This document shows, in pieces, positions 24,851 through 37,330 of a stretch of 64,000 nucleotides of DNA. A program made the translations under genes and the position numbers. The stretch is from positions 38,367,425-38,431,424 of the forward strand of contig NC_132879.1 in assembly GCF_030463535.1 (NCBI RefSeq). Direction: 5' to 3'. The notes under the pieces are model-generated. The model was not told the DNA's origin, searched no databases, and worked only from the letters and a program-made list of their open reading frames with translations. The DNA is from Salminus brasiliensis. Taxonomy: Eukaryota; Chordata; Actinopteri; Characiformes; Bryconidae. Position 1 is the stretch's first letter. Each line of letters starts with the position of its first letter.

Positions 24851-27800
24851 TCATTCATGCTCTGTTAAAGCTTTTTGTTGTGTTGTCACAGTTATAACAG
24901 AACCACATTAACTACTTTGTTTAACAGTTTTGGCCTGTTGAAAGTTGAAAGGCCAAAATAACGAGTGGCACGCTTTCAGCCAATCACAACCACCTCTAAC
25001 CACTATTTCTTCATTCAGATAAACGCCTTGCTACAGTACAGGCAGTATATTATCCTGAATTACTAGATTGAGAAATTAGTTATTAAGGAGTTAGTAGATA
25101 TGCTATTCAGATCATCTGCAGGGTTGAGTTGCAAAGAAAAAGATCACTTATGATTTAATGCTGAAACTATGTTAAAAAAGAAAAAGCCTAATACATACTT
25201 TGATATGTTTAATTACATAACATTACAGAGTAAGATCAGTAAGATCAGTTGTTAGATTTTTTAGCTATTTTACTCTAATTTAAAAAGTATGCATTTATAC
25301 ACTTCACTTGACTAATAACCACCAAGGGGAACTGGAATAGTGGATCTAAGCCCATTGGCTTTTTTTTTTTTTTTTTTAAACCAAAAGTATGTCCACCTTA
25401 ACAATAGAAGCTAGCAGGTATTTGAGCCAGCACTTTTCATATTTCTGCACTTGGTCATAGTTTATGTTTCTCAGGTTACTAAATGTCAGTTGCAGTTACT
25501 TAACTGAGATCCATGGAGTGTGGCTAACTAACTAAATCTTGGATTCTACAAAACTACAGTCATTACTCATAGACATAATAGCAAAGCTAGGGAAAGAGAG
25601 GACTGACATTCATTCATTTATTACAGAGTTTCCTTTCATTAAGATGATAGCTTCCCATGCCAACAGTTTATGGTTTTGGGGGTCATGTCTCTGTCCAGAG
25701 AAAAAAGTAAAAGCGGAGTAGTCTAGTTCTTAGCCACAACGAAATGCAAATAGAAGACCAAATGTTCTTTTCCTCAAGCTAAATATTCCAAAATCTGCAT
25801 TTTGGAAGCATTCCCCCACCCTAACCCTCCTGCTGAATATGCCTTTGCATAAATTGATTTTAGATTTTGTACCTGTATTTTCATTGGCTTGTGCAATATA
25901 GATTCTGATAGGTCCTCCAATCTGGAATTTCAGGTTTTCTCCCACACAAACACAAAAATACTTGCAGGAGCATGTCAGGCCAGCAGGGTGTGCTAACACC
26001 TCCAAGGTTTGACATTGAACTACTCAATAGCAATGACCAAAACAGGCCTAAATATAGTGCAAAGTATGAGCATATTTTCTAACAACAAACATGTCCCTAC
26101 AATCCGCTGTTCAAACAGGAGCCCTTCATAATTCGGTATTACACAAGACGCAAATCCCAATAAGTACTAGGAAAAAATATTGCTTCTAGTGAGTGTGCAA
26201 ATTACACCTGTAGAAAATTAGGAGAAGCAAAGATTAAGTTGGAAAATGTTAATGCATGTCTTTAAGCCCTAAAAGTGGGGCTTAGGAGCTGTATTTACTG
26301 TTTCATTTAGTGGACGTGGCTAAGCCTGGCCTGACAGTGATGTTCAACAGCTCTCCAGCTTTGTGTTCTTTTGCCAATTTAGGTCTTTGTTAAGGTGGGT
26401 ATGAGAAAAATGGGAGTTAGAAGGTCTGTTGACTGAATGCCTTCCAACACGCACAAAAAATTCACTACTTGCTCATGCACCCCTAAGGGGGGGGGGGGGT
26501 AAAGCATAGAGATGCAGATAAACATGCCTCCCCACGTCCTTCACGTCAGTAAACCAGGCCAGCTGATGAGTTATGGGTGGCTGAGGTATGTACAAGCGCT
26601 GAAAGCACAGGGCATTTCATGGACTTACTTTCCCACAATCCCTGGATCTCACCAACCCAAACCTCACTCACACTATGCTCATACTGCATCCTTCCATTAA
26701 TTCTTCACCCCATCCTTCTCTTTCTCTGCTCTGTAAATGATCTGCTCTGTGCTGTCCAGTGTGTGTGTGTAAGTGGATAGACAGACCTCCCAGGCAGTAG
26801 GCCTCCCTCAGAGATGCTGGACTTTAGACTCCCACAGGCCATGAGGCTGCGCCACTCAGCTGGAACATGCTCTTGACAGCATGATAGCACTTTCTTCTCA
26901 CTCTCTTTCCATCTAATACTCTTTTGCCCTCATGCATGTTCACTAATTCTCCTTTTCTCTGCCCCTCACACAAATCTATGTACTCATTACTTTCTTTTGC
27001 TATCTGTCTTTTCACAAAAAGTATGTAGAGATACATGGAAGAACACAGGATACTTAACTTCAAAACTGATAAAAATGCATTTAACTGATTTACACCCATC
27101 AGACACTTTATTAGGTTATATAGGTTGAAGAAGGAAAAACAAGAGTGTGAATTTCTGTTTTTCATCCAACATGGTAAATGGCATAGATATTCCTGATCCA
27201 ATATAGTTTGGTTCAGCACTGACACAATATTTCTCAGGTCTGTATTCAACACTTTAATGTCTCCTTGGCTCATACGAGCAATCATCTCAATTTCATAACT
27301 TTTTTCATGATCTTTATTTGGCTGAGAAGTTTTGCTGCAATAACTACTACTACTACTGAAAAGTGTGGTTTACACCTCCAAAGCAAATTATTTTCTTGAC
27401 GGTGACTGCAATGTAGTTCATCAATCATGAAAGCGGAATAGTGATGGTATTATAATTTAATTCCATTAACATTTTTATGATATTTATGTATTCCTTGCAT
27501 AGAATGAGGCCTTGTCTCCTTAGAAACTCCTCCTTCATAACACCGGTTTTGGTCCACTAATGTAATTTCTTTTTTTCTTACATTTTGTACACAAGTTCTG
27601 ACTAAAAAAAACTTGTTTAGTATATATAGTCTGTGTTATATAGAGGACTGACAGTTGTATTTTCAGACAATAATTTTCTATGCCAACTATGTCCTTTAGA
27701 GGTCATGTCACTGTTCAGCACAGAAGTAAATGCAGGGTTGAAGGTTACTTCTGATGCCCAAAGAAGCACAGACAGCATATTGTTTTTAGAAGAAAAAGGC

Positions 27801-28224
27801 TTAAAGTGTGAAAATTGTTAATTGTTATTAAGACTGTAGTCCATCCACAATCAAACAATTGTAATCTTTAGTATAGTTAATAAAATATAGAATGTGTGGT
27901 TTGGGATGCAACAAAATCAAAACACAAACATCATGGTGAAGAGAGACGTAACTGAACTGTGGAGAAGACAATAGTGTTATATTCATAGCAAGATCTACAG
28001 AAACAGCTCTAAAAACAGGATATATTTAACGGTTCTAATGGAAGTAATAATAATACTACTAATAAAAATAATAAAACTGCTACTAATTATAATATAAATA
28101 ACAAATGATATTATGTAAAAAAATGTCACAATATCTGCAAACAAGCTATTAAATAGCAAAAAGTGAGGACATTTTATTGTTTTTAAACACACAGAAAGTC
28201 ATAGATAATGTAGCTACTTGTGTG
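24851..28224. other. No gene seen; weak repeat pair
   Basis: A GGCC..TTGAAAG..GGCCAA inverted repeat at 24930-24957. A weak direct repeat links about 25595-25700 and 27640-27730 (GAGGACTGACA, CATGCCAACAGTTTATG / ATGCCAACTATGTCC, GGTCATGTC). The 153-codon minus frame at 27285-26824 has no family match. Confidence 0.45.
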
Positions 28225-28440
28225 TAAACACTCCAGCAACAGTGCAAGTGCACTACACAGACCACCATTCCCCTACTATGTCAGTGTCACTGATATGTTA
28301 AGAATGGTCCACCTCTTGATATCTGATCAGCATGGTCCTGTGATCAGAAACGAAAGGCTAAGGAGACACTGCCAAATTGTAACAAACCTATAAGACAGGT
28401 GTAGCTCATAAAGTGATCAATATGTGGAAGTATAAGGTAG
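28225..28440. mobile_element. Decayed DNA-transposon-like repeat
   Basis: AAGTGCACTACACAGACCAC, TGTCAGTGTCACTGATATG and TAGCTCATAAAGTGATCAAT follow a non-coding repeat common in otophysan fishes (memory). No frame. Confidence 0.55.
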
Positions 28441-29714
28441 TCTATGTGATTCTAATAAAGTAAATTGTGTGTGTAATTTGAATGAATGGAAATAGGAAAT
28501 GACATACTCTGTTGCTAAATCTATCAAATCATCTCTCCCTGTTCACACTCACACAAATTTTGTGTACTTTATGTGATGTACATTATTCTGCCCTTATCCA
28601 TCCTACACAAACTCCTTTTAACAGAAACTGTAAAACTGCTCTCAGATGACTGTGAGTGTGAAAGGTCAGTTCCTCCCCACATCCTCGATCCCTCACTAAA
28701 GTGTTAAGGAAATCCCTCCATGAGCCAGTGGTCAGGAAATCAGCAGATATTCACCCTGCTGCCAAGCGTCCTGTCCTCCACACCCACCACAACCCTAAGC
28801 AGCGAGGGGAAGATTTACGTCAGTAGCATACACTCACTCACACACAAATGTACGCACACACACGTCTCACTACAGTGTGAGAGTCTGCAGACGGGGCGAG
28901 GGCGTGCACCCATCTTTTAAAGGTCAGACAGTACGGTCAGAACAGACAAGAGGCCACTATTCCAGTCTGACGACAAACTCAGAGCATGACGCAAAATCAT
29001 GCCCAGGGTCAGACTGCTGTGTGTTCCAGTGTTCGGGGGGATCCGGTATTACATGAAGTCCCTCACTGCACCAGACAGATGGTACAGGATATGATACAGG
29101 TAATGTTCAACACGAAAGCATCGTGCAGGCCTGCCTCTCCTGCAGCCTGGGAGATCACTTCCAAGAAATTAGTAACCGAGAGTATGAGACTTAGGAAAGA
29201 ATGTCTGCATAGCTTAGTTAAAATGGCCATAGACAGCTTGCATGTAAGTTTCATGAAAATGTATTCAGCTAAATGCCTCCAAGCAATCAATCAAACAGTG
29301 AACGCTGATGGAAAGCATCTGTTCTATTGCATTTTACATGAGTTAGCATTATGCCCCTCTTAAATAAAGCTCACTAATTATCCATTTAGGACATGGAAAA
29401 TTCATAGCAGCAACATTAGCTAAAAAAACGCAAAAGTTGTAATTTGCGAATGACAGAACCAAGAAGTACTGCACACTTTCGGACCAACCCAACAACAGAA
29501 CTGCACTGAATTATCTATAGTTACTGCACCAGTAAAAACAGCTGATGAGTGAATTATAACAGAGGAAACCAGAATGTCTGTAAATATACAGATGTGTAGT
29601 ACTATATATACAGATGTGTAGACAGCAGGTTAGCAGCTTATTATATGTAGGCTTTAATATGTTTAAATATGTAAATATGACTTAAAATGTTTTATGTGTG
29701 TAATTAGGTGTGTT
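28441..29714. other. No confirmed gene
   Basis: A 125-codon plus frame (28986-29363) includes a splice-flanked stretch at 29030-29099 (see findings). The rest shows nothing recognisable. Confidence 0.4.
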
Positions 29715-30240
29715 TCCCAATGTCCATGCGGGTTTCTTCCAGGTGCTCAATTTTCCGCGTGCCTCCCCAAAACACTGCCCATGTCAAGTCAAGTCAAGTC
29801 AAATTTATTTGTATAGCGCTTTTTACAACTGTTGTCGTCACAAAGCAGCTTTACATAATTAGTACTTAATAAAGGACAGAGACAGAGAAGAAAGAAGAAA
29901 TAACATGAAGGGTCAAAGACCCCCGTGAGCAAGCCAACGGCGACAGTGGCAAGGAAAAACTCCCTCAGAGCTGGAGGAAGAAACCTTGGGAGGAACCAAG
30001 ACTCACAAGGGGGACCCATCCTCCTCTGGCCAGACTATTTAAACATTAATGATAAAAATTACCAAAGCAGATACAACAGAAAGTTAATAGTGGTACATTG
30101 CACCTAGCTGTGAGTGTGTGAGAGAATGGTTGTGTGTGTGGTACCCTGCGATGGACTGGCACCCTGTCCAGGGGGTATTCCTGTCTTGTTCCTAGGGATT
30201 CCGGGCATGGGTCTCTCTCCCATACCTATTCTTAGTCACT
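29715..30240 (+). mobile_element. LINE/SINE tail repeat split by a later insertion
   Basis: The outer repeat is recognisable as GCGGGTTTCTTCCAGGTGCTC (29727 on) and then, after about 300 bases, GTGAGTGTGTGAGAGAATG and CCTGCGATGGACTGGCACCC (to 30240). These two parts are normally contiguous in L2-type LINE or SINE 3' regions of fishes. The intervening part is the separate element listed next. Confidence 0.7.
29786..30100 (+). mobile_element. Dispersed fish repeat inserted in the 29.7-kb tail repeat
   Basis: Begins with TCAAG pentamers and AAATTTATTTGTATAGCGCT, then has GCAAGGAAAAACTCCCT and AAACCTTGGGAGGAACCAAG, a very common teleost repeat of unassigned class. Its class (SINE-like or LINE 3' end) is not certain. 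Confidence 0.75.
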
Positions 30241-30879
30241 TTATTAGACACAGCTGCCTTGTTGGTAAAGAGATGGAGACCATACTTCTTATGTTTCTGC
30301 CCAACCCTCCAGAGTCTGACCACAGGACCCCTGTTGGGTGGATATTTTTGGATGGTGGACTATTCTTTATCAGGGTGCTTCCAGACTGTTGGTAATACTG
30401 GGGAGACACAAAGAACGGAGGGAGATGGGTGCACTCTCCGTCTCACTTTTCTGATATGCTTTCTATTGACTAATTTCACTCACATGCATGTGAAATAATA
30501 TTGAAACAAAGTGCATATGTGTGTTTTTGTATGATTACTTCATGCTGCGCACATTTACAATGATTACATTTTCAATCACTAGCACACAAAAACTGATATT
30601 CTAAACACAATTCCCACCGCTTTAGACAGTAATTTCCCAGTACACACAGATCTCTCAAACACATATTGCATAACTGTAAACATAGGTTTCATTACAAAGC
30701 ACAGTAAGCCTCCTGCTGTCATGCAGAAAACACTGCCAGTCAATACACAAAACTCCAGTCACTAAAATGAAACACAAATACATACCAACAAGCCCAATCA
30801 TTCACACATAGCTCTCAATGTGCAGTCAAGCAAAAAGTACATTTGAAAGCAGAAAGGCTGTTGGAAAAAAAAAAAAGAC

Positions 30880-31070
30880 TGGTGAAATGGAAGCAAAACA
30901 TGAAGCAAAGTTCAGATGACCAGTGCTTGTACAGAAAGGAAGAAGAAGCCAAAAACGAAAAGCGTATTTCAACTTAAATAAAATACATGCAGTCATCAAA
31001 CATGACCTTGTTCATGATATGCCAATGACAGAAGCTGGACAAACACTGGGATGCTATGATAACTGGTATA
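30880..31070 (+). mobile_element. Tc1/IS630-like transposase N-terminal fragment
   Basis: The open frame at 30923-31141 contains IHAVIKHDLVHDMPMTEAGQ, which resembles the N-terminal helix-turn-helix of a Tc1-like transposase. It runs into the SINE at 31165. Confidence 0.45.
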
Positions 31071-31164
31071 TATCAGTTTGCCACTGGATTGATGCAGGTG
31101 AGAGATGCAGGTTATTTTCTGGACTGAAGGAAAAACATTAAACATTAACATTAAACAACCAAAT

Positions 31165-31433
31165 TGACCATTTGTGACAGGCACAGATGGAATTTGGCTT
31201 CTGCATTTATCCCATCCATGCAGTGAATACACACACACACACACACACACAGTGGACAGTGAGCACACGTGACCTAAGCGGTGGGCAGCCATTGATGCGG
31301 CGCCCAGGGAGCAGAGAGGGTGAAGGGCCTTGCAAAAGGGCCCAACAGTGGCACCTTGCCGAGCCCAGGTATCAAACCCACAACCCTGTCATCAATAACC
31401 CAGAGCTCTAACCGCTGAGCCACCACTGCCCCT
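31165..31433 (-). mobile_element. tRNA-derived SINE, minus copy
   Basis: Same element as at 24226-24520 but reversed: head GGGGCAGTGGTGGCTCAGCG at the 31433 end, a tRNA-like B box, the 'GGGCCC...GCAAGG' middle, an internal CA run (31230-31251) and tail. It lies eight bases from the 3' end of the U2 pseudogene. Confidence 0.88.
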
Positions 31434-31441
31434 AAAAAAGA

Positions 31442-31628
31442 AGGTGCACTGTTTCTGGAGGTACTGCAATACCAGGTTGATGCGTGGAGCGGAAGGAGCA
31501 AGCTCCTCTTCCAGCTCCCTGTTCAAAAAATCAATGTAATATCAGATATTAATAGATATTAGTATCAGATATTAAACTGATAAGAACAGATACTACACTT
31601 GATCTTAGCCAAAAGCCAGAGAAGCAAT
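31442..31628 (-). pseudogene. U2 snRNA pseudogene
   Basis: Read on minus it follows vertebrate U2 snRNA from its 5' end (ATTGCTTCTC for ATCGCTTCTC) through GGCTAAGATCAAGTGTAGTA, which includes the branch-point pairing region, to the 3' stem and GTGCACC end. It is full length (about 187 bases). The part after the first 60 bases is changed: TTAATATCTGATA appears twice, replacing the usual stem IIa/IIb sequence, and the Sm-site region is altered. That points to a pseudogene rather than a working gene. Confidence 0.9.
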
Positions 31629-33244
31629 AGAGATTATGTATGTATGGGTGAAGACCATCTCTAATACCAGATAATCCAATAGTCATTAGATCCAATTTAC
31701 TGGTGCATGCGGTCCTGTAAAACCTAGGTGGTGAAAAATGTGTTGTATCCTGTATTGATAAGCAGAGCAATTCCCATAATGCCCAAGCGCCTTTCCAAAA
31801 GCTTTAACAGCTAGCGCTTTTTGTCCGAGACAGTTTATTTATTTATTTATATTTTTATATATATACTGTATATATATATATATACTTTATACTTTATATA
31901 TTTTTTTTTTTTTTTTTTTTGCAAAGACACACAGTTCAATGCATAGTTTTGTGTGGAAAAGAAAATATTTCATGCATCTGTGTGACAGTAATATTACTCA
32001 TTTGTTGTCATTAGTAATAATAATAAATGTGCCCCTCTAAATTGTGTGTGTGCACCCCAGTACAACTATGGTATAAAATTAAAAACTTCATTTAAGTTTG
32101 CATTTTTCCTAATGGGGCACAATGACATTTACTAAAATGTTCTGGTACAAGCTTGTTTGTGTTATGATGCAATTAACTAACTAATTAAGCATGTGAGAAA
32201 CATTTCTAGGTACATAAGAATCCTGATTTGGACTACACAAAAAAGAAAAAAACCTACATTTTTATGCCCAGTGTTTCACATTGGTTAACTTTGCATCCAG
32301 GTGTTTTGTTTAATGTCTTCTAATTGTGTAATATAACAAGACCAACATTACAATACATCATAGGGATGGCACCTAAGTCATTACTGGATGTTTAACAGCT
32401 TATTTACAGTACTTAAACTTCACAATTCAGCGTTCAATACCTTGAAACAAAAGACTGTAACATAATACATTAAACTAGTCATTGACTAACAGCGTGATGA
32501 TCTTAGAGAAAGCCCAGGCTTAATATAAATACTTCTGAAGCACAGCCTTTAATGCTATTGAGAATCTGATCCAATTAATGCCACATTGTTGCCTCACACA
32601 CTAGGTTGGCACTTGTTTTGTATACTTTTCATCTGATACCAGCTAACAGAAAGCCAGAAGAGCTTTACAACAGGATTTGTTTGGCCCCTTAAGATTTCAA
32701 ATACTGCTGAGCTAGTTGCAAATCAGATCAGATTAGGGAAAGCAGCAAACACATTTCAACACTGATAACTGCTCTAATTTCACTGATCCTGCAAAATGCA
32801 ATTTTTCAGCATATAATAAAGCAAGTTCACAAAACACGATTAGCTCTGAGTTTGCCATTATAATAAACTAAAATCTATATTTTTTTATGTAAATATGTAA
32901 ATATCCTGCTTCAGATTAAACCACTGGATCACAATATCAGATGTATGATGTGCCACACTTTAAATCATTGTCATGTTGCATAGCCCAACGTTTTATAAAT
33001 TTTTAATTATTGACAGATATTCTGATGAAGTGCAGTTTTTAGACATGATTTTCAATCATGAAGCAACCAAGCATCCCCACACCACAAAACAAATGCTATT
33101 TTACATCACCAGTGGGGAACCTGGTTTTGCATATGCCTCCTCCACCAAGCTTTAAAATGACATAAGGTTTTGACGTTGGCAGCGTTCTGCTTTCTCCACA
33201 AATAATAACATTTATATTCAAAGACCCAAATGTCTTCCATTTTC
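31629..33244. other. No gene seen
   Basis: TA units at 31855-31882 and a T run at 31901-31920. Otherwise AT-rich unique sequence. Confidence 0.55.
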
Positions 33245-33610
33245 AAATTACACTATATGTCCAAATGTATTTAGACACCCTTTTAATTTGTGAATTTCTA
33301 CTGCTTCTACAGTGTGCAGGTTCACACACAGCTTGTGTAATCCCTTTAGAAAAGCACTGCCAATAAAGTATGGCCAAGGTCATCATGCCCAATGTCAAGC
33401 GCAGGCTAGAGGGGTATAAACAGTAAGCTTAACCCTAAACCCCCAAGCATTGGGCTGACTGATGCTCTTGTGACCAAATGCAATCTAATCCTCACAGCAA
33501 TGATCCATTAGTGCGACAAAGAAGGGACAAACTCCGATTACTCTAGATTACAGAATTAACGCTGATATCTGCAAACCTTTAGACAGTATGTCTTCCAGTA
33601 TGATGACAGT
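33245..33610 (-). mobile_element. MITE-like element (family A), decayed
   Basis: Begins CACTATATGTCCAAATGTAT and contains the family's AGAGGGGTATAAA and AATGCAATCTAATCCTCA-like parts. The right end is unclear. Confidence 0.7.
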
Positions 33611-34284
33611 TTATGGACTGATATTGCAAACTTTTTGTGTAACCTGTTGAAATCGCATTAACTTTTTTTGTCTTGATGTTCAATCACCCAATTTTCAAAC
33701 ATAAGACCACTGGTATCAGCAGCTATAATCCTGAATGAACCATTTCTTGCTTGAGTTTGCCATTCTTTGTTGAAAATAAAAGATCATTTGGATTTTTTAT
33801 TGAACAAAGCGCTCAAGAATGTTTTTGGCTGCATTCACTTCACACTCATTCCACAACATTATGACGCAAATACATTTGAAGGCTGATTGGTGTTAATGTC
33901 ACTGGCAATATTGGATTTAGCCAATCCTGTGTGTTAGCAAGCAAATAAACAGGGAAATGAGAATTTTCAAATAGGTCACATTAAAAAATGGTGTAGTAAT
34001 ATTTTTAGCTTGTTTGATAATCTAGAGTTTGATCTTTGGAAAATGCTCACAATGTACAGTCACCCTTTGGTTGTGCATTAAGGCTAGAGTAATGTTTTAT
34101 GTTCACTGGGTTAAATAGTGGTTATTTTTCTAATAAGCCATGCTTTTAATGGCCTGTTATTTTGAGAATCATAATTTGGTGTGAGATCTGGCCCTCTGGA
34201 TCCAGCAAACATGTTCAACATACCATCACTCTATTATCACTCTATTCAAGGGAACATGTGCAAGTCTGCTGTCTGCTGTCTGCT

Positions 34285-34335
<51 letters not shown>

Positions 34336-36369
34336 ATTCTAGACTCATGTTTTGTTTTGTTCAGACTTTTTTAATGTCTTGAGTCTTGTGGCAGAATTGT
34401 TAAGAGTTATATGACACATTTTCAGGGTTGGGGTGATGGTGTTGTGGAGCTCAGTGTAATATCTTTTCAAGGGGCCCAAATTCCCAGGCACAATGTTGGA
34501 GAAGTGAATTTTATGACATATTCTTGGTGGCACTGTGTTTGCAGTAAGATTAGTAGCCACAGGTTCACTTAAAGAGAGCACAAAAAAGAAATATAGGATC
34601 AGTGGTGGATCATGGTTAAAACAGATGCCTTATCCATCAAGATGTTTGGATCAGCCCTAATCCCAATATACTGGATCAGATTGGAATATCCCTAGTGTTT
34701 TTATATTAAAGTGCAGGTCAACCCTGAATTGAATAGTGCACCTGACCCCAATTACTCTCTTCTTAAGAGGTCATTTCCACAGAGCTTCAGACACTTTTTC
34801 CATCAATGACCTTGATTGTTCAAAACAGTTGGTCTAAATCCAGTTCTGGGGAGCTCCCAGGTGATCCTCATTTAGGTCCCAACACATCTGAACCAAGCAG
34901 TAAAGAACACTGGATACCTGCTACAACTGAACTGGAAGCTTTGATAGAAAAAGAATGGACAGACTTTAACACTTGTGTCTGTGTCAGTATGTGTTTAGTT
35001 TGACTTTTGGCATATTAGACATTGCAGGTGCCTTAAAGTGAGAAATTGTCTAAAACAATGAAGGGTAAATAAATGGTCACGCAGAAACAAGCCTGAAAAA
35101 CTGATATTTTAAAACAATGCCATAGAGTACATTTATATTCATATATTAAATTAATGATGCATAAAGGCTTATATTCACACTTAAAGAAAAGTTAATAACT
35201 TCTAAAAGGAAGATGTCCATTAAAAGTTTTACTTCTGGCCACAGCAGAAATAACATGCTCCTAATTTCTCGGACAAGGCCAAAGCCAGAGTGTATATTTG
35301 GGAGAGTTGTTAAAAATCCTTGTGGGTCAGTAATGTTTTTGGCCAGTTACTATGGGATTTAATTTATGACTCCCTGTGGCCCTCCCTGTGTCTTCCACAC
35401 ATATAAACCAAACTGTAACGCATCTACTTAACCAACATTGCTATATTTGTAGTATTCTTCGTTATTACACTTTTCCAATTTTTGGAAAATCTGGTGCTGG
35501 TTGACAACAGGTAGTGCTGTACATAGAACTTTGATTTTACTATGACATAAAAATGTTTATGTGTGAATCATAACAGTGTTGATAAACAACTGCCAAAATG
35601 CAAAAGCAAATAAATAAATAAATAAATAAATGAAGGCAGCATTGAGAAGAACTTGGAGAGTTCCCATTGTTTTCCATTTTCGAACATCTAGCACTCATTC
35701 ATTTAAAGTGATGTGGTAAACATCCTGAAATTGTCAAAATACAAGCGCTTCCATTTCCACAAAAAAGAAGTACTTGTTTTTCCTCCTATTTGGCATCATG
35801 TGCACTCAAAATGTTTAACCAGTGAGTCAAACTGGGTAACCAATGTGTGTGTATCCATGTGTGTATTGCACAGGTTGCTATAATGAGCCAAGAACAGAAA
35901 ACTTCTTAATGGTCTGTAATCTACTGTTTCCTGCTCAACGAAGGGTTCAGAGAGCATGGTTTTGGAGCACAGTTTTTTTTTTACTCACAAGAATATAATC
36001 CATGTTCACCATGAGCAAAGCTATTAAAACCAGAATCTGTTAGGACACAAAACATATTATATCCCAGTTATTCTTTTAAGAAATGTATCAACTAAACACT
36101 CACAATTGAAGTTCAGCCATTACTGGTCACCTACAACAAAACCCAAACTTTGAAACATTTGCATCAGAGACCTTAAGGCTTATTCTTACAGGCATTTTTC
36201 ATTTCAAACAATTACACCACCTCCACCAACCTGGGCTATTGACACATATTGGCATATTGGTTCCATGGATTTATGCTGTTAGTGTCAAATTCAGATCCTA
36301 CCAACTGAGTGGCTCAGCAGAAATTGAGATTAACTATCCAAGTTTAGTGAACCTGTGCCCACTGAAGCC
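33611..36369. other. No gene seen
   Basis: Includes the GT run at 34286 and AATA units at 35608-35631. Short frames only. Confidence 0.55.
34286..34334. repeat. GT microsatellite
   Basis: About 24 GT units. Confidence 0.97.
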
Positions 36370-36545
36370 TTTCTGTTACTGCGTGGTCTTCTACTGTTGT
36401 AGCCCATCCGTATTGTGCATTCTGAGATGCCTTTCTGCATAGGATTTGAATTAGGCTGTCCATTCTCTGTTGACCTCGCTTATCAACAAGGCATTTCTGT
36501 CTACAGAACTGCTGCTCACTGGATGTTTTAAATGCAATGATGTAA
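36370..36545 (-). mobile_element. Tc1-related element fragment
   Basis: GGCTGTCCATTCTCTGTTGA, ATCAACAAGGCATTTCTGTC and CTGCTGCTCACTGGATGTT match the inside of an element whose other end is seen at 52131-52385 in opposite orientation. Confidence 0.65.
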
Positions 36546-36639
36546 AAAAAACGAGGACATGCTAATAAACTCTACATTTTTTTTTAGCCATTCCTTGGTG
36601 CATTTGGGGGGGTTATTCTCATGTTGTTTTGACTTCTTC

Positions 36640-37330
36640 TGCTTCAGCTTCAGTTTTTGGACAGAAGGTCTTTCTAAGCACTCTCTGATACAATAAAGTA
36701 TTCATTGTGGATTCTATGGTGGAGAGCTTACCAGGTCCTGCTGCAGCAAAGCAGACCCAAACTGTAACATTTCCACCTTCCTGCTTCACAGCTGGTATGA
36801 GGTTCTTGTGCTCAAATGCTGTGTTTGGTTTGTGCCAAACATGGCCTCTGTTACTGTGCCCAGATCATTCAACTTTGGATTCATCTGTCCAAAGCACAAT
36901 TTTCCAGAAGTTCTGGTCTTGAGTTTTCTGGCTAATTTTAGTCTTGTCCTGGTGTTTTTTTTTTGACAGCAAGAGTTTCCTACTTGCACGTCTCCCATGA
37001 AAATCAAACTTGCAGCTTATTTCAGATGGTAGAAGCTGTACTGACATCAACTGTTGCAAGAGCTACCTGTAGGTTAATATGATGACATTTTTGGATTGTT
37101 GGACACATCTTTACTTATCTTCTTGTCTGCTCTTGGCCTTACTTGCCCCTTTTGGCAGTTGTTTTAAATGTTCTCCACTTGTGAACTACTTTCTCAAGAC
37201 TGGAATGGCGGATTTCTAAGAACTTTTCAAATCCATTCCCAGACTCGTCTGTATCTACAGTATTCTTTCTAAAGACCTCAGAGAGCTTTTTGGAGGTTTA
37301 AATAAAACTCCACCAAAAGAGCTCTTGTTC
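36640..37330 (-). mobile_element. Tc1-like transposase remnant
   Basis: On minus, KIVLWTDESKVE (second catalytic Asp region) and, after a frameshift, FGTNQTQHLSTRTSYQL and KQEGGNVTVW correspond to the middle of a Tc1 transposase. The outer part (37060-37330) is the N-terminal side, more decayed. Confidence 0.8.

Noticed and set aside
26824-27285. 153-codon minus frame
   Set aside because: No recognisable domain, no splice signals at its ends, and flanked by ordinary AT-rich sequence; likely chance.
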